A stretch of DNA of 64,000 nt, from the NCBI GenBank assembly GCA_963785255.1, contig CAWAUR010000009.1, forward strand, positions 404,652-468,651, in the 5' to 3' direction. This document shows positions 43,083 to 51,357 of the stretch, in pieces (positions within the stretch are counted from its first letter, which is position 1; the number at the start of each line of letters is the position of its first letter). The translations under genes were made by a program, and so were the position numbers. The notes beneath the pieces were generated by a model. It saw nothing but the letters and a program-made list of their open reading frames with translations. It ran no database searches and had not been told where the DNA came from. This DNA is from Bog-159 sp963785255 (GTDB taxonomy: Bacteria > Acidobacteriota > Terriglobia > Bryobacterales > Bryobacteraceae).

Positions 43083-43535
43083 TTAGCGGGGAGGCTGACC
43101 GAGGAATCGGAGAAACTTACGGCAGGTGGTATCAAAGGACCGCTGTTGTTGCTCTGAGCTGACGCCGTAGATCAGTGGGCCGCCATCCTCATCGATCACA
43201 TCGAAGAGAATCTGTTTGATGTTTTTCCTTCTCAGAGGAGGGTTTTCGTTCAGATCCCGGATGATCTCTCCCCCCAGCGCCCAGAGATTATCGACGTGCT
43301 TCTGGATGGTCTTCGGCGACAGATCCGCGCACGTCACCAGGTATTCGAGGAATGGCCGGAAGCAGGCCACGAGTTTCTCGCCCGGCGGCAGGTCCTTTTC
43401 CCATCCCATCCACGAGCGCGGCCAATCGTTCAGGCCACGGCAGTAACGCTCCAGGTCCGCGGCCGCCGCAAGAGTGGCGCGGTTTATCCTGGGAGTTCTC
43501 GCCGCTGCCTTTTTCACCATGCTACAACTCATCAC
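43083..43535 (-). CDS. ISL3 passenger: helical DNA-binding-like protein
   Basis: 150 residues. The middle part (FLEYLVTCADLSPKTIQKHV, then DNLWALGGEIIRDLNE) resembles a SAM-like helical DNA-binding domain, such as the N-terminal part of tyrosine recombinases, but no catalytic domain follows. The C-terminus (EDGGPLIYG and FDTTCRKFLRFL) looks conserved from memory of similar unnamed proteins. It diverges from the transposase, overlapping its 5' end by 17 bases, and lies wholly inside the IS. Function unknown. Confidence 0.7.
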   Translation of the reverse strand: MMSCSMVKKAAARTPRINRATLAAAADLERYCRGLNDWPRSWMGWEKDLPPGEKLVACFRPFLEYLVTCADLSPKTIQKHVDNLWALGGEIIRDLNENPPLRRKNIKQILFDVIDEDGGPLIYGVSSEQQQRSFDTTCRKFLRFLGQPPR

Positions 43536-44769
43536 GATTTTAAACCGCTGCCATCATTTCCGGGGTTTCGTTTACCAGCATGCCGAATTCAGTTCCGATC
43601 ACAAGAGCATCGAAATTGCCGTGCGTCCGCGCAAGGGTTCGGCAGCGGTTTGTTCCCGCTGCCATCAGCCGGCGCCCGGTTATGATCAACTCGCGGAAAG
43701 GCGTTACGACTTCATCCCATTCTGGGGATTCCTGGTCTTCCTGCTGTACGCCATGCGGCGCGTCGATTGCCGCCGCTGCCAAGCGGTAGTTGTCGAGGAA
43801 GTTCCCTGGGGCAACGGCAAGCACCAGTTGACGAATGTCTACATGCTGTTTCTGGCCCGCTGGGCGCGGCGGCTTTCGTGGAAAGAAACAGCCGAGGCGT
43901 TCCGCACCTCCTGGGACAAGGTCTGCGACTCCGTCGAACATGTGGTCGCCTTCGGACTGGAGCACCGCACGCTCGGCCAGATCGATGCCATCGGGGTGGA
44001 TGAAATCCAGTACGCCAAAGGCCACAAGTACCTGACCCTGGTTTATCAGATCGATAGCGTCACCCGTTTGCTTTGGGTCGGCAAGGAGAGAACCATCGAG
44101 TCTTTTCAGGGATTCTTCACCACCATGGGTGCAGAAATCACCTCCAAGATCGTGTTCGTCTGCTCGGACATGTGGGAACCCTATCTGAAAGTCATCCGCG
44201 AGAAATGCTCCCAGGCCCTGCATATCCTCGACCGTTTCCATATCGTAGCCAAAATGAACAAGGCCCTCGACGAAGTGCGCGCCGGAGAATCGCGCCGCAT
44301 GGCGAGCGAAGGCCAAACACCGCTACTGAAGAAGTCGCGCTGGCTCCTGCTCAAACGCGAAGAGAATCTGCAAACCGAACAGCGGTTCCGCCTGAGAGAC
44401 CTGCTCCGGTATAACTTGAGGACCGTGCGCGCTTACCTGCTCAAGGAAGCTTTTCAACAACTCTGGGATTACAACTCGCCAGCTTGGGCTGGAAAATTTC
44501 TCGATGAGTGGTGCCGGCAAACGATGCGTTCCCGCATCGAACCCATGAAGAAGATCGCCCGGTCACTGCGTCAGCACCGCGAGCTGATCCTCAACTATTT
44601 CCGCGCCCAAAAGCTTCTTTCCAGTGGCGTCGTCGAGGGCCTGAACAACAAAGCCAAAGTCACCATGAGAAAATCCTACGGCTTCCGCACCTTCCGGGTC
44701 CTCGAACTCGCGCTCTATCACTCACTTGGCAAGCTACCCGAGCCCGAATCCACCCACGATTTCTTCTGA
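43519..44769 (+). CDS. tnp: ISL3-family transposase
   Basis: 416 residues from ATG 43519. N-terminal zinc-binding (CSRCHQPAPGYD ... CRRCQ), a helix-turn-helix region (RLSWKETAEAFRTSWDKVCD), and the DDE core: first Asp in AIGVDEIQYAKGHKYLTLVY, second in VFVCSDMWEPYLKVI, and Glu in SSGVVEGLNNKAKVTMRKSY. Full length for the family, with all three acidic residues, so it may be active. Confidence 0.95.
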   Translation: MLQLITILNRCHHFRGFVYQHAEFSSDHKSIEIAVRPRKGSAAVCSRCHQPAPGYDQLAERRYDFIPFWGFLVFLLYAMRRVDCRRCQAVVVEEVPWGNGKHQLTNVYMLFLARWARRLSWKETAEAFRTSWDKVCDSVEHVVAFGLEHRTLGQIDAIGVDEIQYAKGHKYLTLVYQIDSVTRLLWVGKERTIESFQGFFTTMGAEITSKIVFVCSDMWEPYLKVIREKCSQALHILDRFHIVAKMNKALDEVRAGESRRMASEGQTPLLKKSRWLLLKREENLQTEQRFRLRDLLRYNLRTVRAYLLKEAFQQLWDYNSPAWAGKFLDEWCRQTMRSRIEPMKKIARSLRQHRELILNYFRAQKLLSSGVVEGLNNKAKVTMRKSYGFRTFRVLELALYHSLGKLPEPESTHDFF

Positions 44770-44783
44770 CGAGTCAAAAGTCT

Positions 44784-45666
44784 AGGGTTCGCTGAAAAAG
44801 CAATCCGCAATTCCGGATTGCTCACAGGGGGATTCGGGGAAACGCACACTCTCATCATCCCCTGGGAGGATGCCGCGGGTCGGACCGTTGGCATAGTGGG
44901 ACGTACTGTGCTGCCCGCGGAACAAGTCAGCGCCAAGGGGATTCCCAAGTATAAGTATTCCGCAGGCCTTGTCAAGAGCGAGGGGCTCATCGGCTTTACC
45001 GGCATACGCGGTGCTAAGACAATTGTTCTGCTCGAAGGCGTGCTCGACGCTCGTTACCTCAACTCCTACGGCTTTAAGACCGCATCCGTCGGCGGCAGCG
45101 ACCTCTCTCTTGCCCAGATCAACTTATTGGAGCGTTCCGGCGCCAAGGAGGTCCTTCTTGCATTTGATATGGACGACGCCGGACGCGCGGCGACAGCCAA
45201 TGCCGGGGATCTGCTTTCTCGCTCCGGGTGCCGGCCTTACGTCGTCAGCCTACCGGCGGGATTCAAAGATCCCGATGAACTCGTACGGTCGCAGGGAGCG
45301 GAAGCGTTCGAGACCATGCTGCAAAACGCGGAACGATGGGTCAGTTGGCAAGCGCGGCATTTTTGCAACTCACATGACCTCGCCACCGATCGCGGTCTGG
45401 ACAATGCGATACAGGAGGCCGCGACTGGCAGCGCCAGGCTCAACGACGCCCTGGACCGGCGTTTCTTTCTCAGCAGCTTGTGCGCCGCCACAGGCCTAAC
45501 TGAGGAAGAGTTGAGCGGCAGGCTCCGGCAACAGGAGCAAGTAATGACCCTCCAGCGGGTAAAGAACACACTGCAGATCACGCTCGCGAAGTGTGTCCTT
45601 TCGGCAGGGCTGCGTAAACTGCGATTCGTCCTGCTCGTAGACGACGAGTCGCGATGTCAGTCATAA
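44784..45666 (+). pseudogene. Primase, 3' part (TOPRIM), split by ISL3
   Basis: Continuation of the 42537 gene after the IS (GFAEKAIRNSGLLTGGFGET). It has the substrate-binding part (LIIPWEDAAGRTVGIVGRTV, GIPKYKYSAG) and a TOPRIM domain: Glu in TIVLLEGVLDARYL and DxD in LLAFDMDDAGRA. The intact protein would be 463 residues, a phage/plasmid-type primase without helicase. A TTG at 44818 could start a TOPRIM-only product. The last 20 residues look unlike the family, so the 3' end may also be altered. Confidence 0.9.
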
Positions 45667-45683
45667 ATCCGGGCCACCGGGAG

Positions 45684-46157
45684 CTATTGGTTTTCGCCAG
45701 CTGCTTGAGGCGCGGGCCTCCCGCGGCGCCGCCGGTAACGAATGAAAAGGGCGACAGACCCTATGCCGAACAGCAGCATCGGAACAGGTCCCAGGCTATC
45801 CGTTTCGAGCTCGGCGAAATCAGTGAGGGCATTCTTGGTCGGATCGGCAGGATCGTAAAAGACCGTTACTTGCTGTCCGCTGTGGGGTTCTTCCTTCCTT
45901 GGGCTTTCCCACCCGCTGTAGGATTCACCACTTACAGAAAAGCTGTACCCGTACCGGTTGTGATTTGCCGGTTCGTGGGCGGTGATTCTGCCATCTGTGG
46001 TCTTTTCCCGTTGGGCGACCGTCCGGTCGACGACCCATTCGTGGATTGCCAGGACTACGCCTAGGGTCCACGGCAGAACAATCAGTAAATTCAACCAGGA
46101 GGGATGGCTCCATGTTTGGTCAAACCTCTGTTGCATGTAGTCAGCGATTTTGCTCAT
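45684..46157 (-). CDS. DUF3592-like membrane protein
   Basis: 157 residues from ATG 46157. One TM near 22-42 (WLNLLIVLPWTLGVVLAIHE), a beta-rich loop (RYGYSFSVSGESYSGWESPR, then GQQVTVFYDPADPTKNAL) typical of DUF3592, and a second TM near the C-terminus (PMLLFGIGSVALFIRY). Its ATG overlaps the end of the resolvase gene, so it may be co-transcribed with it. Function unknown. Convergent with the primase. Confidence 0.75.
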   Translation of the reverse strand: MSKIADYMQQRFDQTWSHPSWLNLLIVLPWTLGVVLAIHEWVVDRTVAQREKTTDGRITAHEPANHNRYGYSFSVSGESYSGWESPRKEEPHSGQQVTVFYDPADPTKNALTDFAELETDSLGPVPMLLFGIGSVALFIRYRRRRGRPAPQAAGENQ

Positions 46158-46750
46158 GGATTTCTTCGTTTGCCTGCCGCGATTGAGAGGATGCGGCGTA
46201 CCGAAGTGCGTCCCACGCCCAGTCGGCGGGCGATCTCGGATTTGCTGACGCCAGCGCGATGCAGTTTCCGAATCTCGGCAGTATGCACCGCCGCAGTCGC
46301 CGGCCGACCGAGACGCTTCCCGTTCTGCCGTGCATGTACCAGCCCGGCTCGGGTTCGCTCCCTGAGGATTTCCCTTTCGAACTCCGCAAATATAGCCAGC
46401 AAGCCGGCCATCGCTCGACCCGCTGGGGTGGTTAGATCCAGCGCCTCGGTCAGGGAGACGAAACCGACACCGAGATGCTCCAGTTCCTGAAGCGTTGCCA
46501 GCAGATCGGTTACCGACCGGCCCCATCGGTCCAGTCGCCAGACCAGCACCAGGTCGATCTCCCGGCGCCGGGCGGCCTCGATCAGTTTCTCGCGGGCTTC
46601 TCGCCGTGCCGCGCCGGAGTTCACCTCGCGAGCCTGCAAGGCAATCGTCCAGCCGCGCCGGGCGGCATATTCACGCATCGCCCGGTTCTGCATCGGCAGA
46701 GTCTGCTGGTCATTCGTAGAAACACGGGCATACAAGCCTACCCGCAACAT
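46154..46750 (-). CDS. Serine recombinase (resolvase/invertase)
   Basis: 198 residues from ATG 46750. Catalytic Ser in VGLYARVSTNDQQTLPMQ near residue 10; VWRLDRWGRSVTDLLATL, GVGFVSLTEALDLTTPAGRA, then AIFAEFEREILRERTRAGL; C-terminal Hin-type helix-turn-helix (KLHRAGVSKSEIARRLGVGR). Full length for a small resolvase. It probably belonged to a transposon or plasmid now mixed with the IS66 element; the res site is not identified. Confidence 0.92.
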   Translation of the reverse strand: MLRVGLYARVSTNDQQTLPMQNRAMREYAARRGWTIALQAREVNSGAARREAREKLIEAARRREIDLVLVWRLDRWGRSVTDLLATLQELEHLGVGFVSLTEALDLTTPAGRAMAGLLAIFAEFEREILRERTRAGLVHARQNGKRLGRPATAAVHTAEIRKLHRAGVSKSEIARRLGVGRTSVRRILSIAAGKRRNP

Positions 46751-46884
46751 TTTCGCTGGTCTTCGTGACTGGCCAAAAACGTTACCGGATTTTGCCTTCG
46801 GAAAGGCCTGTTTGGCGGGCATTTCGGAATGTCACCCAAGCCTGGCCGCAGATGATCCTTTTCGGCCATGCAGGATTCATCATA

Positions 46885-48417
46885 TTACGCTGCTGCGGGC
46901 TTGGCCAGCCGCGCCAGCGTGTCGCGATAGTTCCAGGGCATCCACTCCGACGGACGCTGCTTCAGTTCCGGGGAGTGCCGCAGCAGTTCGGTGAGATAGT
47001 CGAACGGATTGGCGCCATTTAACTCGCACGTATGAATCAGGCTCATGAACAGATCGCCGACCCCGGCGCCGTGCAGGGTCTTATAGAAGAGTGCGTTCTT
47101 GCGGTTTAGGATGGCTTTCTTCAAGGCGCGCTCGACGATATTGTTGTCGATGGGCGCCCCTGCTTGGCGCAGGAAAAGCGTCAACTTCGTCCAGTGATTG
47201 AGTAGGTAGGAAATCGCTTTGCCCAGCCCGGAGTTCGGCTCTGTCTTGTGCTCCGCCAACTGCGCCTCCATCCATTCATGCAGCCCTTTCATCAACGGCT
47301 CGCTGTGCTCCTGATGGAAGCGCAGCCGCTGTTCCGGCGACATGGCCTGCTCGCGCGCCTGGGCATCGTGATGATAAACGTCGCGCAGCGTCTCCAACAC
47401 ATAACGGCATTCTTCCGGAAAGTTGTCCGCCACATCCACAACCTGGCGCCTGCCATGCGCGAGACAGTTCGCCTGCAGGGGCTCCACCCCTTCCACCTTC
47501 GGTGAGTTGCGGGATAATGCGTCGCTCATCTGGATCGGCGGCGGCAGTTCGCGTGCGCGTTGTTTCAGCACATCGGCGAGATTCTCGCCCGCATGCTTCC
47601 ATCCGGTGAAGAACAGCGCGATGGTCCAGGCGCCCATCCTCGATACGATACCGCTGGTGAAGGTCCCGGTCCGCTTGTCGCCCGGCTCCCGCGCCAGGCG
47701 CAGAATCCGCATGCCCGTATCGTCGTTGTGCATTACATTGCCCTGTGCCGCCTGACGGATTAATTCCTCGAGCACCGGCCAAAGCAGTTTCGCGGCGGCA
47801 GCCATCAGGTCCCACTCAGTCGCCGCCGGCAGCGGCATCCCCAGATGTGCCTGAAGCCTTTCCAACCGCTTGAATGGCACTCCAGTCCCGTACTTTAACA
47901 GCGCGATGATCGCTACGGCCGTCTCATCGTACTTGTCGGCGCCCGCCGTTTCCGGTTCCTCAGCGGTGAAGACCTCTCCGCACGCATTGCAGCGCAGTCG
48001 CTCCATCTCGAACACGGTGGCTTCCAGTGGTGCGTGCCCCACGAACCTTACCAGCGTGGCCGGCTCTTTCTGGCGGTAGACCCTTCCCTGGCGGCACGCC
48101 GGGCAGCGGTCGCCGGAATGCAGTGTGGCGTGTGCGATGGCAACCCGATGGGCGCCGGTAAACGCTGCGGCGCCATTGCGCCCATGTCCCGGGCCAGCCG
48201 ACTCGCCGGGATCCGGCTGGTCCACGGGCGGTACACTCTGCGGCAGAACGGCCTTGGTTTTCTCCGTACTCCGTTTCCGTGCCAGTCCTTCTGCCAGGGC
48301 ATGCAGCGCGGTTTTAAGCTTCTGGCCTTCCCATTCGCTCAGCGGCGCATGCCTGCTCCGATCGATGATCTGATCCAGTTCGTCCAGGTCCACATCGATC
48401 CGCTGTCTCATCGTCAT
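46885..48417 (-). CDS. tnpC: IS66 transposase TnpC
   Basis: 510 residues. Zinc-finger (CPACRQGRVY ... LRCNACGEVFTA), central IS66 domain (YGTGVPFKRLERLQAHLGMP), DDE Asp in MHNDDTGMRIL, LSRNSPKVEGVEPLQANCLA-HGRRQVVD region, and C-terminal NNIVERALKKAILNRKNALF, the Glu-containing block, and SLIHTCELNGANPFDYLTEL tail. Full length for IS66. Its ATG overlaps the druA-like stop (ATGA). Confidence 0.96.
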   Translation of the reverse strand: MTMRQRIDVDLDELDQIIDRSRHAPLSEWEGQKLKTALHALAEGLARKRSTEKTKAVLPQSVPPVDQPDPGESAGPGHGRNGAAAFTGAHRVAIAHATLHSGDRCPACRQGRVYRQKEPATLVRFVGHAPLEATVFEMERLRCNACGEVFTAEEPETAGADKYDETAVAIIALLKYGTGVPFKRLERLQAHLGMPLPAATEWDLMAAAAKLLWPVLEELIRQAAQGNVMHNDDTGMRILRLAREPGDKRTGTFTSGIVSRMGAWTIALFFTGWKHAGENLADVLKQRARELPPPIQMSDALSRNSPKVEGVEPLQANCLAHGRRQVVDVADNFPEECRYVLETLRDVYHHDAQAREQAMSPEQRLRFHQEHSEPLMKGLHEWMEAQLAEHKTEPNSGLGKAISYLLNHWTKLTLFLRQAGAPIDNNIVERALKKAILNRKNALFYKTLHGAGVGDLFMSLIHTCELNGANPFDYLTELLRHSPELKQRPSEWMPWNYRDTLARLAKPAAA

Positions 48418-49292
48418 CCCCGGCTGAGATACTCCCGGAAGCGCCGCGTCAAAGGCAAGCCGAGGACCTCCTTGATCGGGCGGTTCGGTTTGTTGGTGTG
48501 GTCGTTTTTGCCGCGCCCGGTAGTGAACCCGAGCGGTTGCCAGTTGGCCGCGCGGTAGCAGACGCCGCGAAAACGCCCGGGATCGATGAACGTTTCCGCG
48601 AAGTACACCGGATGGCCGTACATCCGTTCCCAGTCGTCGGACAGCGCGCGGGTCACCTTGCCCAGAATGTGCGACGCCAGATGCGGCACGCGGACCCAGG
48701 GCAGGATCAGAAAGCGGGTGTTATAGGCAATGAAACGGATGTTGCGCCGCCGCGCTTCCGCGTCCCAGCCGATGTAGCGGTCGCGGCTGCCCAGATGACG
48801 CGGCGCCGAACTCCACGCCAAGCAGGCGATGGGACGGCCTTGCGCCCAAGCCAGATATTTCAGGTGCTCACCGACGGGCTGCTCGTAGCCCAGATAATGG
48901 TAGTGCTCCATCAGGCTGTTGAACAGCGGCTCATCGGCGGTGCGCCGCACTGGGTGGACGTCCACCGGGCCGAGCACCTTCAATGGCATGACCAACGGGG
49001 TATCGTCGAGCAACACCGCTTCCGGCCGCGGGCGCCCGGTCCGGCACTGGCCACGAATGTGGCGGCGCACGGGCGGCAATTCGATCTGGCCGGCCCGTTC
49101 CAACATGAGCAACAGCCCACGGCAAACCATATCGCGGAGAGCGCCATTGGCCTGCTTCCATCCCAGCGCTTCGCATAGCTGCCGGGACAGCTTCCAGCGG
49201 CTGCTGGCGGCATGGGTGCGAATGAACTCCCGCAGGAACGCTATCTGGTCGCTGCCGATCTCCTGGCCGCGGTAGCGCCACGTTTCCCCCAT
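48414..49292 (-). CDS. DruA-like DUF4338 protein in IS66
   Basis: 292 residues. N-terminal helix-turn-helix part (SSRWKLSRQLCEALGW, NGALRDMVCRGLLLMLERAG). The DUF4338 core follows: LFNSLMEHYHYLGYEQPVGE, IACLAWSSAPRHLGSRDRYI, NTRFLILPWVRVPHLASHIL, YFAETFIDPGRFRGVCYRAA and NWQPLGFTTGR. DUF4338 includes DruA of the Druantia defence system; stand-alone copies are common in mobile DNA. Here it is a structural part of an IS66 operon, so a role in transposition or host interaction is likelier than Druantia immunity. No DruE is nearby. Confidence 0.85.
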   Translation of the reverse strand: MGETWRYRGQEIGSDQIAFLREFIRTHAASSRWKLSRQLCEALGWKQANGALRDMVCRGLLLMLERAGQIELPPVRRHIRGQCRTGRPRPEAVLLDDTPLVMPLKVLGPVDVHPVRRTADEPLFNSLMEHYHYLGYEQPVGEHLKYLAWAQGRPIACLAWSSAPRHLGSRDRYIGWDAEARRRNIRFIAYNTRFLILPWVRVPHLASHILGKVTRALSDDWERMYGHPVYFAETFIDPGRFRGVCYRAANWQPLGFTTGRGKNDHTNKPNRPIKEVLGLPLTRRFREYLSRG

Positions 49293-49347
49293 GACCGTAG
49301 CATGCCAGAGAAAAAATCAGAACGCAAGTCTTTTGTTGCGGAATCTT

Positions 49348-49695
49348 TCAACTCACTTTGCGCCACACCGGGGCCGCCGCCGTCTCCGGGTTGCCCGCTG
49401 CCAACAGCAACTGTGCCTGGTGGGCTTCCAGCCGCCGGGCGGACTCGTCTCCGCTCGGCCACCACATGAACTTTCCCTTCGAAAGCCGCTTTTGAGCCAG
49501 CCAAAATCCTTGACCGTCATAGACCAAGATACGGATCGACGTGCCGCGCCGGCTGCGGAACACAAACAGGCTGCCGGAGAAGGGATCGGCCTGCAGCTTC
49601 TCTTCGCACAATCGCTTCAACGAGTCGATGCCCTTCCTTCCGTCCACCGCCTCGATCGCTACAAGGATGCGCATCTGCGGCGTGATCTGAATCAC
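49348..49695 (-). CDS. tnpB: IS66 accessory protein TnpB
   Basis: 115 residues from GTG 49695, giving the family start VIQITPQMRILVAIEAVDGR and KGIDSL. Then PFSGSLFVFRSRRGTSIRIL and VYDGQGFWLAQKRLSKG, the classical IS66 Orf2 signature. The GTG overlaps the tnpA stop. Confidence 0.95.
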   Translation of the reverse strand: MIQITPQMRILVAIEAVDGRKGIDSLKRLCEEKLQADPFSGSLFVFRSRRGTSIRILVYDGQGFWLAQKRLSKGKFMWWPSGDESARRLEAHQAQLLLAAGNPETAAAPVWRKVS

Positions 49696-50096
49696 GCCGA
49701 CTCCCACAATACGCGGCTGAGTCCGGCTAGGTCGGGCGCGGTTGTCCCTTTCCACTGGATGCGCAGCTTGCCCCGTGGCCCTTCCAACTCGATGACACAT
49801 TCCGCAGCCACGGCCGGTGGCGGCACCAGTTCCATAAATGTTGCCGGCGCTGGAGCACGTCGACGCCGAACCGGCTTACCGCCCGCTTCCCCGTCCGACA
49901 ACTGCTTGAGCTTTTTGTACTCCAATCGCAGCACCTGGGCCGTCTGGCACACGCCGTGCGATCGAGCCAGCTCCGCGGCTGCCGCCCACAGCGGCTCCGG
50001 AATCGGCAATTTCCCTCGCCGCGTGCGACGCCAATCTTCAAAACGTCCACTCAGTTCTTGCAGGTCAGTTGGTACGGCAGGGGTCGGTCGTGGCAT
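49692..50096 (-). CDS. tnpA: IS66 TnpA-like protein
   Basis: 134 residues, with helix-turn-helix part PLWAAAAELARSHGVCQTAQ, VLRLEYKKLKQLS and a variable Pro/Arg linker, ending FMELVPPPAVAAECVIELEG. First gene of the IS66 operon and needed with TnpB for transposition in known elements. Confidence 0.9.
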   Translation of the reverse strand: MPRPTPAVPTDLQELSGRFEDWRRTRRGKLPIPEPLWAAAAELARSHGVCQTAQVLRLEYKKLKQLSDGEAGGKPVRRRRAPAPATFMELVPPPAVAAECVIELEGPRGKLRIQWKGTTAPDLAGLSRVLWESA

Positions 50097-50412
50097 CGTC
50101 AGTCCTCGGGTGCAAGACTGACCTTATCAGTTCTTTCCGGGCGACGTCATGCAAGCTTGCCGGAAGCTCACGGTGCTTGACGAAAGCGGCGACGTGGAAG
50201 GGATGCACGTCGGCGAGCTGGCCAATGCCGCGACCGCCGCACCATTCCGCAAAACGGCGGGTTGCGTTCAGGTACGTCTTGCGCGTGTGGTCGTTGTTGA
50301 TCTGAGCAGTGAAGAATTCCAGCACGCGCTTGGGCTGCCTTGGGCGTCGGCGCGTGGACAGCGCCGGCTGAAACACGGGCGGGGCAGGGGATGGAATCAG
50401 GTCGTTAGTCAA
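50065..50412 (-). pseudogene. Truncated tyrosine integrase (N-terminal domain only)
   Basis: From TTG 50412 (GGAGG 8 bases upstream) the frame carries a SAM-like core-binding domain: RVLEFFTAQINNDHTRKTYL, then NATRRFAEWCGGRGIGQLAD, VHPFHVAAFVKHREL. Similarity stops near 50155, at the IS66 border. The catalytic domain (RHRY) is missing on both sides of the IS, so insertion was accompanied by deletion. Confidence 0.82.
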
Positions 50413-51211
50413 TTATTTGGCCTCCGGTCCCGTGATGAATGAAAGGAAATCCTCGCCCAAGTGCGTGATAAGGGGCTGCACTGGAGTGGGTTGTCGATTG
50501 TTGTTAAATTTCGGCACCGCCCAGGTCTCTTGGTGCCTTTCAAGCGCAATTAGCTTGGCTGAAACCAGGTCTTCCAAAATCAGTTCGATGAACTGGTAGG
50601 CGGCTGCCGTGCGCTGTACCGAGGCGGATTTGCCGTGTTCGACGAGCTGAGGCATTGCATCTTTGATAAGGTCATAGACCATAACCTTTCGGAGAAATTC
50701 CGGGGAGGAGAATGGAACCTCAGGAACCCGCAAATCCTTTGCTGTGGAAAAACGCGGCGGGGTCCTTGAAGAATTGCAGCAAAATGAGGTGTGCGGCTGC
50801 AAACCGGTCCACAAGAGCCAGAAATTGTTGCTGGCGATCGGCCTCCGGTTCACGACCGAGAGCGACGTTTACAACCGCATTTTTGAGGGCGTCGAGCTTT
50901 TCCTGCTGGTGCGTGCGTAACGCTGCCTGCGTCGCTGTCAACGCGGCCGAGACAAACTGCTGGTTTTGCCCAAGATCATCGAACCGAAAACCATCAACTC
51001 GGCCCTCCTGCTCCCGGACACGACGCTCCAAGTCGATGAACCAATCATCGCGCCTTTGCGCCACAGGGGAGCTGAGCAACCCAATCAGTTCGGAGCCGAC
51101 GCCGCCGACTAACGGGATCATGGCGACCAAGCCTTTGCGTCCGGCGTGTTCCACGTCCTCGAAGGTGGGTTGCGGAAGGGGTTGGCGGGATTGTTCGTCG
51201 AAAAGAGTCAT
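50413..51211 (-). pseudogene. Conserved helical protein gene with frameshift
   Basis: From ATG 51211 the frame reads MTLFDEQSRQPLPQPTFEDV, GSELIGLLSSPVAQRRDDWF, IDLERRVREQEG, VDRFAAAHLILLQFFKDPAA and FFHSK, then stops at 50720. In another frame the protein continues DLRVPEVPFSSPEFLRKVMV, YDLIKDAMPQLVEHG, ELILEDLVSAKLIAL and LITHLGEDFLSFITGPEAK to 50413. The joint is near 50740. Together they form a helical protein of about 265 residues, a type I recall near mobile DNA but cannot name. Confidence 0.68.
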
Positions 51212-51357
51212 AGAGTGTTATAAAGGACGTTATCACACGCATGCCCGTCCCGGACGACTAACTCCGAATCCGTAACGGCTTTGCTGGAGGTGTGCAAGGC
51301 ATACGCCGCACATGGGCGGCATTTGGAAACCCAACGCCAATGTGTGATGGGCCGCTG

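Larger units (their letters stand above)
43046..44775. mobile_element. ISL3-family insertion sequence, 1730 bp, complete
   Basis: Terminal inverted repeats: left GCCTCGTCAGGAGAATTTGT then GGGTG; right end reversed GACTCGTCAGAAGAAATCGT then GGGTG; 21 of 25 match. It is flanked by the 8-bp target duplication AAAAGTCT (43038-43045 and 44776-44783), the size typical of ISL3. It carries a transposase and an oppositely directed passenger gene. It sits inside the primase gene. Confidence 0.95.
46885..50096 (-). mobile_element. IS66-type element with DruA-like gene (core extent)
   Basis: Four minus-strand genes in order tnpA, tnpB, druA-like, tnpC, with start/stop overlaps for the first and last pairs. 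The coordinates are the gene limits; the true ends lie outside. Possible ends are GTCACCCAAGC near 46832 and its rough counterpart GTCGCCCGGAA (read from the minus strand) near 50142, but the match is weak and no target duplication is seen. Confidence 0.8.

Noticed and set aside
48414..49292. Druantia defence system
   Set aside because: Only a DruA-like protein is present, inside an IS66 operon; there is no DruE helicase or other Druantia gene nearby.
46832..50142. Exact ends of the IS66 element
   Set aside because: GTCACCCAAGC and GTCGCCCGGAA are only loosely alike and no target duplication flanks them, so I give gene limits only.
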